Below, piece by piece: positions 10,205 to 21,910 of a stretch of 64,000 nt of DNA. Positions within the stretch are counted from its first letter, which is position 1; each line of letters starts with the position of its first letter. The notes under the pieces were generated by a model that worked only from the letters and a program-made list of their open reading frames with translations, was not told where the DNA came from and made no database searches. The position numbers were made by a program, and so were the translations under genes. The DNA is from Microthyrium microscopicum (taxonomy: Eukaryota > Ascomycota > Dothideomycetes > Microthyriales > Microthyriaceae): positions 696,538 through 760,537 of the forward strand of contig MU004235.1 of NCBI GenBank assembly GCA_010405405.1, given 5' to 3'.

Positions 10205-13200
10205 TCAATCCACTACAGATCCCAACAGATTCGCCTCCTTGACCAATTCATAGAATAGTCCATGCTGCTTGACTAGATTTGCCGGTGTATCGAACTCCAC
10301 CGCTCGTCCTTGCTGTAGGACAACAATGCGATCCGAGTCCAAGATGGTGTTGATGCGGTGGGCAATTGTGATGATTGTCTTACTACTGAAACGATTGCTT
10401 CTCAATGTAGTTTGAAGCATGGCGTCCGTTTCTACATCTACAGCGGCCTAAAAGAGTTCATGTTAGCAATATCCAAACCAATTGTTATTCAGATTTGTGT
10501 ATGAAACGCATACGCTCGTTCCTCTGCAATCATAAAAAGCAAACTTTCAAATATGCAAAGCAACGACGGATCCAGTACAAATTTGCAACATGTCCCGCGC
10601 TCGCGCTTGAGAACGACATTCCGAAGGCGGCCACTGGGGGCAAGGACCAATGTCTACGTATTATAAATGGAGATGCGGTAACACTTACTGTTGCTTCATC
10701 CAGGACGAGAATGTTGCTAGGAGCGAGCAGTGCCCGTGCTAGTGACACCAGGGACCGTTGTCCTTGGCTAAGATTTGATCCTGTAACGCGCCGAGCAGTC
10801 AGTAAACGTTGATCCTTCTAAACTGAAGCTCTAGAATTCCCACTACTTACCGCCTTCATTGATGTGAGCGTCGAGTTTGCCGGTCATGCCCGCAACGTGC
10901 TCCTTCAAGCGCGCATGATCTAAAGATACGTCAGCTCAACTGCATATAACCGAGGCTGGTTGCCACCTACCAAGTGCATTCCACAGCTCTGTGTCGTCAT
11001 GAACATTGGCTGGATCTAAGTTGTCCCGCACGGTACCTTCGAAAAGTGCTGCATCTTGCGGTATGATGGCGAGGCGAGATCTCAGATCGCGCAGTCCAAT
11101 TTTGCTGGTGTCAAGATCGTCAATGCTGATGTTCCCTTCTGCTGCTTCGATGATTCTAAATAATGCCAATGTGAGAGAGCTTTTACCGGCTCCTGTGCGT
11201 CCAACAACGCCGATTTTCTCTCTTGGCTTGAAAGAAAGGCTGATATCTTTCAGGACCAAGTCTAATTCGGGCCGATACCTGGTGCTATAGTTGTGAAATT
11301 CTACAGCTCCATGCGCAGGCCAGCTAATTGGGGGTCGTTTCTTGGAGATGATTTCAGGAGCCTCCGGTGGAAGGCTTGCATACTCGAGCACGCGCTCAAC
11401 CGAGACGATGTTAGTCTCTACTTCCACAGTCTGTCGTACGATCCAGTTCAGAGAAGAAGTAATCTGCAGTGCGTATGACATCGCCAAACCAAGAAGACCT
11501 GCAGAGGGTCCACCACCTTGAGATACCGCGACAACGGCAAACACCGAGGCAAAAAGTATCACGACTGATCCAATGAATTCAAGACGCACGGCCAACCACC
11601 TGTTTGCGCTTATGGAAGGGAAGAATGCGCGCATATTGGCATCAACACGCCATTCATTCTCTTGGGAGAATCTGTCCTGCTGACGGTATGCCCGAATTGT
11701 GCTCATACCGCTCAAGCTCTCTTGAAAGTGAGCATATATAGGACTGCGGCTGACACTATCTAATCGTTTCAACTCGCGCGAAGTACGCAAATAGTAACGC
11801 TGGATATAGTAGTAGAGAGCTCCAAGCGGTAGAATCAGGGCTGAAAACCATGGTGTGGATACACAAATAGCAATCAGAGTGAATCCAGCTGATTGGGAAT
11901 TAGCTTCTATCATGATGTTCTTTGAGTGGAACACAAACCTCGAGCTGCATTCATAACCAAGCCATTGAAATTTCGACTTGTCAAATTAGTACAAATGCCG
12001 CATAACCACTCTGACCCGAACTTACGCTATCACTTCATCAACACGGTAAATGTCACTGCCAAACGTTAGCTAAACCTTTGAATATGAAGCAACGATCAGT
12101 GATGTGAGACGGGTAGAAGCATAAAATGCTGCATTAGCAACCGAAAGTAGTAATCGGATTGACTGAATTTGAAGGGTGCAGAACTGACCTGGAAAATCGA
12201 TTCAGGATTCGTCCGGCCGGAGTTGTTTCAAAGAAGCTCATTGGAGATCGGAAAATGGCGAACGCCATTCGTTCATGGAGCTTGCGGGAGGCCTAATCGG
12301 CACGGGCAGCCTTGCATTAGTTGCAGTCCGGAGAATATAGAATTGGAAGAGGCTGAATGGACAACTCACCTCTATCGAACAAAAGATCCACAGAAGCAGG
12401 GTCTGAACAAGAACAAGAGCAGAGTACCCGATGCCAAAGCCAAAGTATATCCCGATGTATTTTCCGACATGATAGTTGCCACCCCTGTCGCTGTTGACCT
12501 CTGACCAATGCTTGAGCCATACGCTGCTTCCTATCACAACGTTAGTATGGAACCAATCCGTCTCTTTGCGTCGAAACGGCTATAGGGATGAAATTAATCT
12601 CCGAAAGAAACACAATCGTTCATGGGCAAGCAGGCCACACAACGGGCCGGCGGTAGATGGGCGCGACGGCTCGATCCGTTTCGCGTATGAAGTTTACAAG
12701 GCTGACAACAGGGGCATGCAATGTAACTCACCAATTTGAGCAGTCTGAGCGGCCACCAGCATCAGAAACCAGATCGCCACAGCCACTGAGTTGGCACTAG
12801 AGGCATAAGCGGTGTAAACAGACCACTTCACTTTACCTTGTTCCGATCGCTCCTTATTCTGAACTGATTTTGCTCCGCCCTGTTCCTCATCGAGCGCCTT
12901 GCCTCGCGGACCGCGGGCACTTGCAGTGCTTGCTCGTCGTAATGTAGCCATACTAGACCGGCGGGCCGGGTGGCTTTCAGTGGTGGATCGAATCGGCTCA
13001 AGTTGTGCAAGTGTGTCTCCTTGGCTTTCATCCTCGATGGCATCCTCAGTTTCAGAATCTTCGTCGTTGACATACATCGTATCTTCGCTGGCAGTGCTCG
13101 CCGATAGGGGGCTATTGGAGGGAGAGTCATCGGAGCTCGAAGTCTTGATGAGACTTGCAATCTCGCCCTTCATTGCCATGAGCTGTTCGTAGCTTCCGCG

Positions 13201-15730
13201 TTCCAAAATCTTACCCTCTCGGATGAGCACCACAAAGTCGGCTTCTTGTAGGATAGGAATAGAATTTGTTGCCAAGATTCTGGTTTTTCCACCAAGTAGA
13301 CCCTTTGCACCGAGGACATGAGTGATAATGTGTCTTCCAACATGTTGATCGACTGCCGAGAGCACATCATCCAACAGGTAGATATCAGCACGCGCATAGA
13401 CCGCTCTTGCAAGTGATACACGAGCTTTTTGTCCTCCAGAAAGCGATATTCCTCGCTCGCCAACCAACGTATTATCCCCATCAGGTAGCTGGCTTATATC
13501 GTCCGGCAAAGCGCAAGCCTTGATAGTCTGCTCATAGAATACCGGGTCAAATCGGTGACCAAAGAGCACATTTTCCTTCACCGAGGCGTTCATGATCCAT
13601 GGGGACTGGGCAACATATGCGGTTTTGCCTCTAAGTGTAACCTCACCCTTCACTTTCCAAAGATCTCCCAACAGACACTGAAGCAGTGAAGACTTTCCTG
13701 AGCCCACGCGCCCCACGATACAGCTAAGTTCTCCTTTGCTAGCGGAAAAGTTGATGTCTTCCAACGCATTGCGGCTTTCAGCCTTGTTCCAAGTAAAAGT
13801 AGCATCTCTGATTCGCACAGACTCTTCACCGGCATCATTGACCGAATCTTCGATACGAACGGCATTTAGTTGAAGTTCTTCCGCGATCAAGAATTCTGTG
13901 ATTCTTTCCACTGCCACTAGCGCTTCAACGACTGAAGTGATGACCATAGGAAGGACTTGAAGCGGGAAGGTCAAGAGATTGAATAGAGCCAGCGCTGGGA
14001 ACACAATATCCACACTCAAGGGCTTGTCTTGCGTGAGCACAAAAATAGCAAAAGTCGCGCACGAAACAAAGAAAGGCGTTGTAGACCAGGTGAAGTTGGC
14101 AAATGATTGAGTCGCTCCGATTTTTCGTAAAGTGTTCAGTTCCAAGTCATTCCTGACGTGGTTCAGCTTGTTCATGAACGCTGTGGTCCATGCATAGAGT
14201 TTGATAGATTTCATGTTATTTAGAATCTCGGTCATCAATCTCGTTCGCATATCCTTGTTCTTCATCTGCTTCTTCTGCAAAGTTTTCATGAACTTGGAGA
14301 TGACACCGTTCACCGGGATCATGACAACCATGATGGCAACACCCGCAAACATGCTGACTCCGACAAGTTGATACAGAGAAACCATGCAAAGTACGATCTG
14401 GAAAGGTGCTGACCATCCTTGTTGGAGAAATTGCATGAGATCTTGCAGGCGTTGCGCGTCAACCGCCATGTAATTGACGATATCTCCAGTGGTTTTGGAT
14501 GCCCGGCCTTCGTTTGAGAGTCGCATAGATTTCTGATAGATCGCTCCAGTGAGACCAGATCTCACTCTCATCCCTGTTTCGAAGGCTCGCTGGAAGTATT
14601 GATGCAAACAAGCTGTTTGTGTAACGGAAATTGCGAACATGACCAAGGAGATAGCCATTCCTCGGGCTAGTGGCTGAGATGATTCTGTATGGTATGATGC
14701 AACAAAGGTGATGAGCAACCTCAGGAATTGCGGCTGCAGGAATTGCAGCACATCACTGGGAATCTTGACAATCGCACCACGGAGATAAGGCATTCCATAT
14801 GCTTTCGCCAGCGCGATCCAAAGTCTCGGGTGTTTTCTAGCCAGCTCATAGTCCCAGGCCTCATTGAACGATATGCCGGTTTGCTTTGCCTGATCGCGTT
14901 GGCGCAAGTTCCACAGGTCATCCTGAGTTAGGAAATGATGATAACCCGCTTTCATCAATGGAGACATCCATCCAAAGGTAATGATCGAGAACACGTCTGC
15001 ATACTCGTAGGGGCATTCGAATTCGTCTCCAAGAGCATCGTACGCGCTCAGTTTCTTTGGAACGAAATACTCCAGGACAAATTCCGACACAGCAAGACCA
15101 AATCCGACGCAGAACGTGATGAAGTAGGCCACATGTGTGTGTGCCATGTCCTGAGCCACCAGAGACCGCAATTTCACACCCAGCGCAATGATGAGAAACA
15201 GCCAGTAGAACAGAGCTACACCATTTGGGTTCCGCAAACGCCAATGTTCTTGATATTGTATTACGAAGATGAAGCCCGTAGCGACGATGGTGAGGATAGT
15301 TGACCAAAATCGAAAGTCACCAAAGACTAGTTCGCGATAATACTCCACCTGAATGGCAGCTTGGAGGGCAAGATTGGCAATATAGGCTCCTAGAACGATC
15401 TGAACAATGTTAGCCTAGAGTAAGTGTTTCAAACGCAGGAGTACTAACGAGTTTGGCATAGAAGTGCCAGTTCTTCCCCACTGGTTGGGGAGGGCATTTC
15501 TTGTGAAGGTAGTAGAGAGCGCCCACTCCAAAGATGATACCAAAAAGGGCGACAATTGAGACCCAAACATCAAGAAAACATGGGGTAAAGTCCCAGCGAA
15601 AGGGACTCAGAGGTCCCCATCCTTCTATATCATGGCAAAGAGGCTGGCTTTCGAAGACTATGGGCTGCAGAACCTCGAAATCAGGGAAAACGCCAGAAAA
15701 CTGCAGAGGCTGCTGAGGGGGAGGTATCAT
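10205..15730 (-). CDS. MRP/ABCC-type ABC transporter (Ycf1/Bpt1-like)
   Basis: Nine exons give about 1540 residues: 15730-15449, 15399-12732, 12530-12370, 12292-12189, 12055-12026, 11944-10971, 10919-10851, 10780-10689 and 10447-10205. Order: an N-terminal TMD0 (first ~190 residues), TMD1, NBD1 with Walker [10 protein letters not shown], signature [14 protein letters not shown] and Walker B IYLLDD, an acidic Ser-rich linker, TMD2, then NBD2 with GRTGAGKSS, signature [15 protein letters not shown] and Walker B ILVLDEAT. The segment [18 protein letters not shown] is typical of the family. Such proteins pump glutathione conjugates, metal-thiol complexes or drugs into the vacuole or out of the cell. 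Both ATP sites look complete. The linker has tandem basic-Ser sites ([12 protein letters not shown]) resembling the kinase-controlled R region of Ycf1. Vacuolar location is inferred from that likeness; a plasma-membrane MRP remains possible. Confidence 0.93.
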
Positions 15731-16706
15731 TGAAGATATCAGACAGGCGAAAGCGGTGAGAGGACAACAACTGGTTCGATTGGGTGGCTAAGATGGGGAG
15801 GAAGAGCGTAAGGGTAGATCTAGAGCAAGCGAGATTTCCAGAAGATTGAATTGAAAGAACCCGGAGAATTGCTGTCAGCGGTGTTGAGATGATATGTAGA
15901 GAAAAAGAGAGGTCGGAGGGACAGTACTCGAAACAAAAAGTTTAGAGGATTGGTGATCAATGCTGGTTGGCTGAGACGGGTTGTGCCGTCATCGCATGGC
16001 TTGTAGGTAACGCACAGGGCGCAGAGAAAGGTCGCAAGCTTGACGCGTGAGTTCTCTACTGAGATTGAAGAGAAAGAGAGGGATATATCGATGTATGTCG
16101 ATTGTAGAAAAGGAGATGGAAGTCGAAATTTTGACCCACGATATTGCGAAGTACAGTAATAGCAACTGATGGAAAGGAAGCTGCAGCCAGCAAGTCGCGA
16201 CTGCCTGACACCTATGCAAACCAAAGCTCCTGCCCCTCCGGACTTAAGAGCAAGTGCCATGTTTAGCCTTATGCGGTTAGGAACTGCCGATTCTCGCATC
16301 GTGCTAGTTAAGGAAACAGTAGCCGACCTCAACATCATGACATCAAGATTTTGGTCTCGAATCTTTGAGAGTCAAAAGAGGTTGTAGTACAAAGCATCGT
16401 GTATCAAACAAAAAGCTCTTCAGCCTTATACGCATCCGAGTAACTTTATATAGCTTGAGCAAATCAATGCGCGTCGTGCTGTCAAGCTCTCAAGGCGTGC
16501 TAACAGGTACTACTGCGAACTACTCGTGTGCGAAACGATCTGAGATCTCAAGTATTGGAGCCAATCAAGAATGCGGTATATTTAATTGTACCTGGTAACC
16601 ATCAAATTGGAATCGGGATACTTGATCAACCCTTCTTCATTGCTTTTTTAGCATTTGGTGGGCAACTTGGCAACCTTTAGTATTTACAGGTCTTTCCCAA
16701 GCAAAG
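15731..16706. promoter_or_regulatory. 5' flank of the ABC transporter gene
   Basis: This is the left part of the 1.6-kb divergent spacer between the ABC transporter (-) and the photolyase (+). On the minus strand it is pyrimidine-rich with CTCTTTCTCTTC-type runs, as expected for a fungal leader. A long open frame at 15820-16338 (-) has no recognisable motif and is probably fortuitous. I could not assign specific binding sites. Confidence 0.4.
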
Positions 16707-17042
16707 TACCGTAAGAAAACGTCGAATTGAGCAAATACTGTGGCTGCAGAAAGAGGGCGTTTTATGGCTTTTATAGCGTTTTCTACACTTCATATTTTGT
16801 TCCCATTTTCTACCATTCTCTTTACTATCTACCTAGAAAAATGCTTCAAATTTATATAATATAATTCTAATAATAGACTCACAAGGCTTAACTCCTTTAC
16901 TCGTCAAAAAAGCTTTAAGAATTGCTGTTTTGATATAATAAAACTATAATGCTCCATTTGTGGCTTAAAACCCTGACGCCACCATGAATTTACAGGGCTC
17001 GATTGGAGAAGCATTTGCTCATTTCGACGTTTTCTTACGGTA
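16707..17042. mobile_element. MITE with 31-bp terminal inverted repeats and TA target duplication
   Basis: Both ends read TA CCGTAAGAAAACGTCGAA inward. The arms 16709-16739 and 17010-17040 match as inverted repeats at 29 of 31 positions and are flanked by TA, the hallmark target of Tc1/mariner/pogo-type elements. The roughly 275-bp interior is AT-rich with no coding frame, so this is a non-autonomous element that needs a transposase from elsewhere. The high arm identity suggests it is fairly young. It sits in the spacer between the ABC transporter and the photolyase, about 330 bp before the first photolyase ATG. Confidence 0.88.
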
Positions 17043-17370
17043 GATCTGTCGCGTGCACGCGCTTAGAAGCGTCATCGATCGTCTTGCTTGTCCATACGGA
17101 GTAAGCTCCAGACAGATCCAAACCCTTTTGACCCTTCGCTCCATGAGGTTGAACATACAAAATGCACCTTTTCAATACATTAATAATTGGTCTTCCTGCC
17201 TTGACACGCCAGGATTCCACCTCTTCTTGCTTTTAAATCCTCCCATAGCCCTGTCTATGACGAATTAACGTGCCCACGCACCAGCCATATCATCTCTAAT
17301 ATACCCCTGAACTCAACCGTATCAAACACATCTATTGCTTTCTACCAGTACCTGCCGGTTTGATCTTTAC

Positions 17371-19367
17371 ATGTGGAAAGCGTGTTTTATGCAAACAAGC
17401 TTGGTATCTCGAAGCTCTATCACATCACGACAGTCCCGGACAATTGCAACAACTACCAAATCCTACTACGCTCCTATCACCATTAGCGCAATGGCTCTCA
17501 AGCGCAAAGCGGCGACGAGCGTCAGCTTTACCGCGAGCAAGTCAAGCAAGACTTCCGCCGCATCTCAAGCTTCATCCTCCAAATCTGAGCAACCAGTGAA
17601 CGGCAACGCTCGCCATGACGCCAACTCGATCATCGACCGCCGATTCTATCCTCCTCCAATGACCAACGAGCGATGCGAACAATACAAAAGCGGCGAGATA
17701 CCGCGGCCGCTTGAAACTCTCCACGATATCATTCGAGATACAAAGCAAGCGCGAGACCAAGTGAAGCCAGGAAAAGCTGTTCTTCATTGGTACAAGCGCG
17801 ATCTTAGACTTTTTGATAATCGAGGATTGAGCATGGCCGCAGACAAGGCAAAGTCAGCCAACATTCCGCTCATTTGCTTGTATATTGTCAGCCCACAAGA
17901 CTATCAAGCGCATTTCACAAGTCCTGCGCGCGTGGATTTCGAGCTCCGAACTTTGGAGGTTATGAAAAAAGATCTTGACGCGCTGGATATTCCACTAGTG
18001 GTGGAGAGCATTGATCGACGCAAGGCCGTACCTGGCTTCATCCTTGACCTATGCGAGAAACATCAGATCCGCCATATCTACTGCAACATTGAATACGAAG
18101 TTGACGAACTGCGGCGGGAAGCCATGCTCATAAATAAATGTTTGGATAAGGATATATCGTTTACACCTGTCCACGACGATGTCATCGTTGCGCCTGGAAG
18201 TCTTGAAACGGGAACAGGTAATCAGTACGCCGTTTATACGCCATGGTTTCGATCATGGGTAAAACATGTTACTCAAAATCCAGACCTATTAGAACCATCA
18301 GAGAAGCCCGGCAAAAACCCATCTGGTGCGCGCAATGCACTCAAGGCACTATTTGAACGATCTATTCCTCCAGCGCCTGCGAACAAATTACTTTCAAAAG
18401 AGGAGAAGAAGCGTATGGCTGAACTTTGGCCTGCGGGTGAGCATGAAGCCAATTTGCGATTGAACAAGTTTATCAAAGAAAGAATTGAAGGCTACTCAGA
18501 CAATCGCAATATCCCAGCTGGTACAACTACATCCGTGTTGAGCGTGCACCACTCCACTGGCACGTTAGCAGCTCGCACTAGTGTGCGAGTCGCTCGCAAT
18601 GTTAACACTAGGCAATATCTCAATGATGGTAAGAAGGGTATATCTACCTGGATTTCGGAAGTTGCTTGGCGGGACTTTTACAAACACGTTCTGGCCCATT
18701 GGCCATACGTTTGTATGTATATGCCGTTCAAACACGAGTACTCTCTCATCGAATGGGAATACAACGATGAGCATTTCGAGCTGTGGACGGATGGGATGAC
18801 TGGATTTCCAATAGGTCAGTCGCTCTATATGCATTTCTTTGAAGGCTATTACTAACTTGCTGCCATTAGTCGATGCGGCAATGAGACAACTAAAGTCGAT
18901 GAAGTATATGCATAATCGCTGTCGAATGATCGTAGCCAGTTTTCTAGCAAAAGACCTTCTGTTAGACTGGCGACTGGGAGAAAAATACTTCATGTAAGAA
19001 CAACTGCGCTCTTGCCAACTTGAGCTAATTACCGTCTTACAGGGAACAATTGATCGACGGCGACTTTGCCTCTAACAATGGTGGATGGGGCTTCAGTGCA
19101 AGCACAGGTGTAGATCCGCAGCCGTACTTCCGCATCTTCAATCCATTGTTGCAAAGCGAAAAGTTTGATCCAGATGGCGAATATATTCGCAAGTGGGTTC
19201 CAGAGCTGAAAGATGTCCAAGGCAAAGCGATTCACGATCCATATGGTCGCGGTGCGAACAAAATCGCAGCCAAGAGCGGATATCCCAAGCCTATCGTTGA
19301 GCATAAGCAATGCCGGGAGCGCGCACTTTCGAGATACAAGGCTGGCTTAGGGAAAGACACGTCTTAA
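17371..19367 (+). CDS. Class I CPD photolyase
   Basis: Three exons (17371-18814, 18870-18993, 19043-19367) give 630 residues from the first ATG or 590 from the second in-frame ATG at 17491. The protein repairs UV-induced cyclobutane pyrimidine dimers using blue light and FAD. The N-terminal antenna domain opens with [15 protein letters not shown]. The FAD domain shows [51 protein letters not shown] and [20 protein letters not shown], all characteristic of fungal Phr1. The stretch before the second ATG is rich in Arg, Ser and Thr with no acidic residue, resembling a mitochondrial presequence. The second ATG has a good context and is followed by KRK and further basic residues, resembling a nuclear signal. 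The residue before MHNR is Tyr, where the Escherichia coli enzyme has Trp277. It converges on the next gene, with stops 147 bp apart. Confidence 0.95.
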
Positions 19368-19513
19368 TTCTGAATTCGAACTCATTGGAAAAGAAAAAAA
19401 CCGGACTTGTCCATTAATATACCATAATTCAAACTCCCTGCTGAAAAATCCTGTTCCTCTTATATACTTCGTATTAATCATCATCGAACAAAGGAAACGC
19501 AGCCGCAACCTCC

Positions 19514-20210
19514 TCATTGTTGGCATGGAAATCGGATCGTTCTTTCTGGTGCTGGAATGAGATTTGCTGGCTTTCCTGGATGGTACTCGAAGGTCAGGTG
19601 TAGGAAGACTTCTTTGGGATCGTCGGCTTCGTTTTGCATCTCGAGGATCATGGACATCTTATCTTCCTTTGACAGGTAGTAGCCGGTACTTGCTGCCTTG
19701 CTGAACAGCACACTTCTTCCGGAACTGCTGTTTGAGCTCCCCTTTGTGTACAAGATGCGCTGTCCGAGAGAATAATCTGGACACACGACGTCGACTTTGC
19801 CTTGGCCTTCAACCGATAGTGTCAGACCTTCCATATAAGCGCCAGTATCGGCTGTTGCACGACTACCGTCACGGTTGACGAGCGATGCAGAGACATATTT
19901 GAGGACGCAATCAGAGCATGGCTTGGTAACGTTCTTGTGCCAGTGGACTTCGTAGATGGAGTCTTCCGTTGCGTTTTCGTCATAGGCCGGGACTCCATAT
20001 GGGCCGAACTTGACTAGTACTCTTGTCGACCTAGGACTCTCTGCCGTGCGGAATTCAGGCGCTATTTTTACGATTCGAACATTTCCTATCAATCTGTTAG
20101 CATCGACACACCCTTATTCCACGAGACCATTCCTACTCACCATATTTGATAGCGGAAGTGACACCAGTGAACGCCGCCAGGGCAGTCAAAGAAAGCAATT
20201 GATATTTCAT
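19514..20210 (-). CDS. Small secreted protein, SURNod19-like
   Basis: Two exons (20210-20141, 20085-19514) give 213 residues. The first exon encodes a clear signal peptide, MKYQLLSLTALAAFTGVTSA, so the product enters the secretory path. The mature part contains NVTKPCSDCVLKYVSASL, then DGSRATADTGAY and a later TGYYLSKEDKMSMILEMQNE, followed by a beta-rich tail. This order (CxDC motif, DG...A..TG, GYY near the C-terminus) reminds me of fungal secreted proteins related to plant SURNod19, a family of unknown biochemical role. That assignment rests on remembered pattern likeness only. Several N-x-S/T sites could be glycosylated. It faces the photolyase tail-to-tail. Confidence 0.8.
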
Positions 20211-21910
20211 AGTGAGTGACTTGGTAATAAAATGAGCGACTAAGTGGTGAACGAGTGACAACAATACTTTTCAATGAACATAGAAGAAATTACGCAAGAG
20301 CCTAGAAAGTTGGCACCCAAGCCGGCCGCTCACGATTTATTATAACTGAGAAATGTCCTAACATGCGCCCCCAGCAACGCTTACGCCGTCGAAAAAAACC
20401 AACCATCCGGTAAGACAGCATTATCAGACAATCAATATAGACAAGATTTTCCTCACCGCACCGCTCGGGGCTATCGCTCGCAGACCACTCACGCAATCGA
20501 TCATAGATTTACCACGCGTGCCTTGCAGAGGTCATATAGAGCCGCACGAAATAGAGCGAAAATCCTCCGTGGAGATTAAGCCTCAGCGGCGAAGAGCAAC
20601 TTGCTGTCTTCGCCGCGGTCTTTGAGGCGCAAATGTCTCTGTACATGAATTCTGATTGGATATTGCCCTGGCCAGCAAGAACTGTGTTGGGCAATAAAGT
20701 CATATACGTATATGAAGTCAAGCCCAGGACCCAGGGCATTGCAGCGATGGGTTTAAAATTGGACCGCTACCTTGACTGGCAGTGTTTAATACTTAATCTT
20801 GCAGCAGAAATAACTATGGCATGCATGTATCTCGCATCGTCTTCTTCTCGTATCTACTTGCTAAATGAACTCATATGCATCAAAATTCAACACAGTGTTG
20901 GCCAAGATACCATATCGCAGCATATACGGGCTATAACCACACGGTCAGTCGGCAATCGTTATACTCTTTGCCAAACCGTGCCACCAGCTTGTTCGTATCG
21001 TAGTCTCTGCAATCTCATTCGGACGTAGAATCCTCTGCTTCCCCGGGTAGACGCCGCGCCGCTAGTGAGCCCAAAAACAGGATTCTCCAATTCCAGATCG
21101 CTGATTTCCCATCGACGGCATAGCAGATGGGCTGGGCAAAAGTGTTTCACAATTCTCCATTGGGTGACTGTGACCAGACTCCCTGGCCATCACGCTGGAT
21201 TCATCACATTACGACGCCAGCAAGGGTATTGTCACAGTCTCTTTGATTGTGTGAGGACATTTTGTCTGATATGCAACCTGGGCACAACGCGATGAGTACC
21301 CATGTCCAGTGCCCAATGCCCAGGAGATCATCAGATTGATATATTATGTTCCGACAAGCGGGCTGCCAGAATCTCTGCGGGCATTGTTCTCCGCAATTGG
21401 TTATCTAGATTTCCTGGGCAATGTAGGGGGAACGGTTATTTCCAGATGGTTCACCCATTTGTAAGCTTATTCTCGAAGACATGATCTCGTATTTCAAACC
21501 AGTCCGCTGTCCAATATACTCGTAGGCTTGTAGTAAAGGTAGTCACTTAGCACTTATACACTGCAGTCATATCATGATCTTGAACTCTTGAGCTAGCGTT
21601 TTACTTTTCAGCTGAGGTGCTTTCGCAACGTGATAAGTATACTAAACGTAGAATCGGATCTTTTTTGGCTCGACCAATTCATCTCAATCCATGGTGATAC
21701 AATGCATAATACGGCCGATCCGCGCAGGTATACGCTCCTGCATCAGGTAACAGAGGCGACCCACTTGCCTAAAAGATATAAGCAAAGTAGAGATACATCC
21801 CAAGAGCTTGACATGTCAATGAGTAGTTTAACATTCAAACTATAGAGTTACAAATCTATAGCACAAATATAACATTAGAATTTTGTTTAACGCCGAGCCG
21901 TACGGTATTC
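20211..21910. other. Intergenic region, no confident gene
   Basis: This spans the promoter of the small secreted protein and the 3' flank of the DHA2 permease. Open frames such as 20633-21028 (+) have no recognisable motif, unlikely composition and competing frames on the other strand. I see no tRNA or repeat in it. Confidence 0.45.

Noticed and set aside
15820-16338. 172-residue minus-strand open frame upstream of the ABC transporter
   Set aside because: It lies in the pyrimidine-rich leader/promoter, shows no motif and has odd composition; it is more likely a chance frame.
20633-21028. 131-residue plus-strand open frame
   Set aside because: No recognisable domain, competing minus-strand frames over the same bases, and no plausible splice partners.
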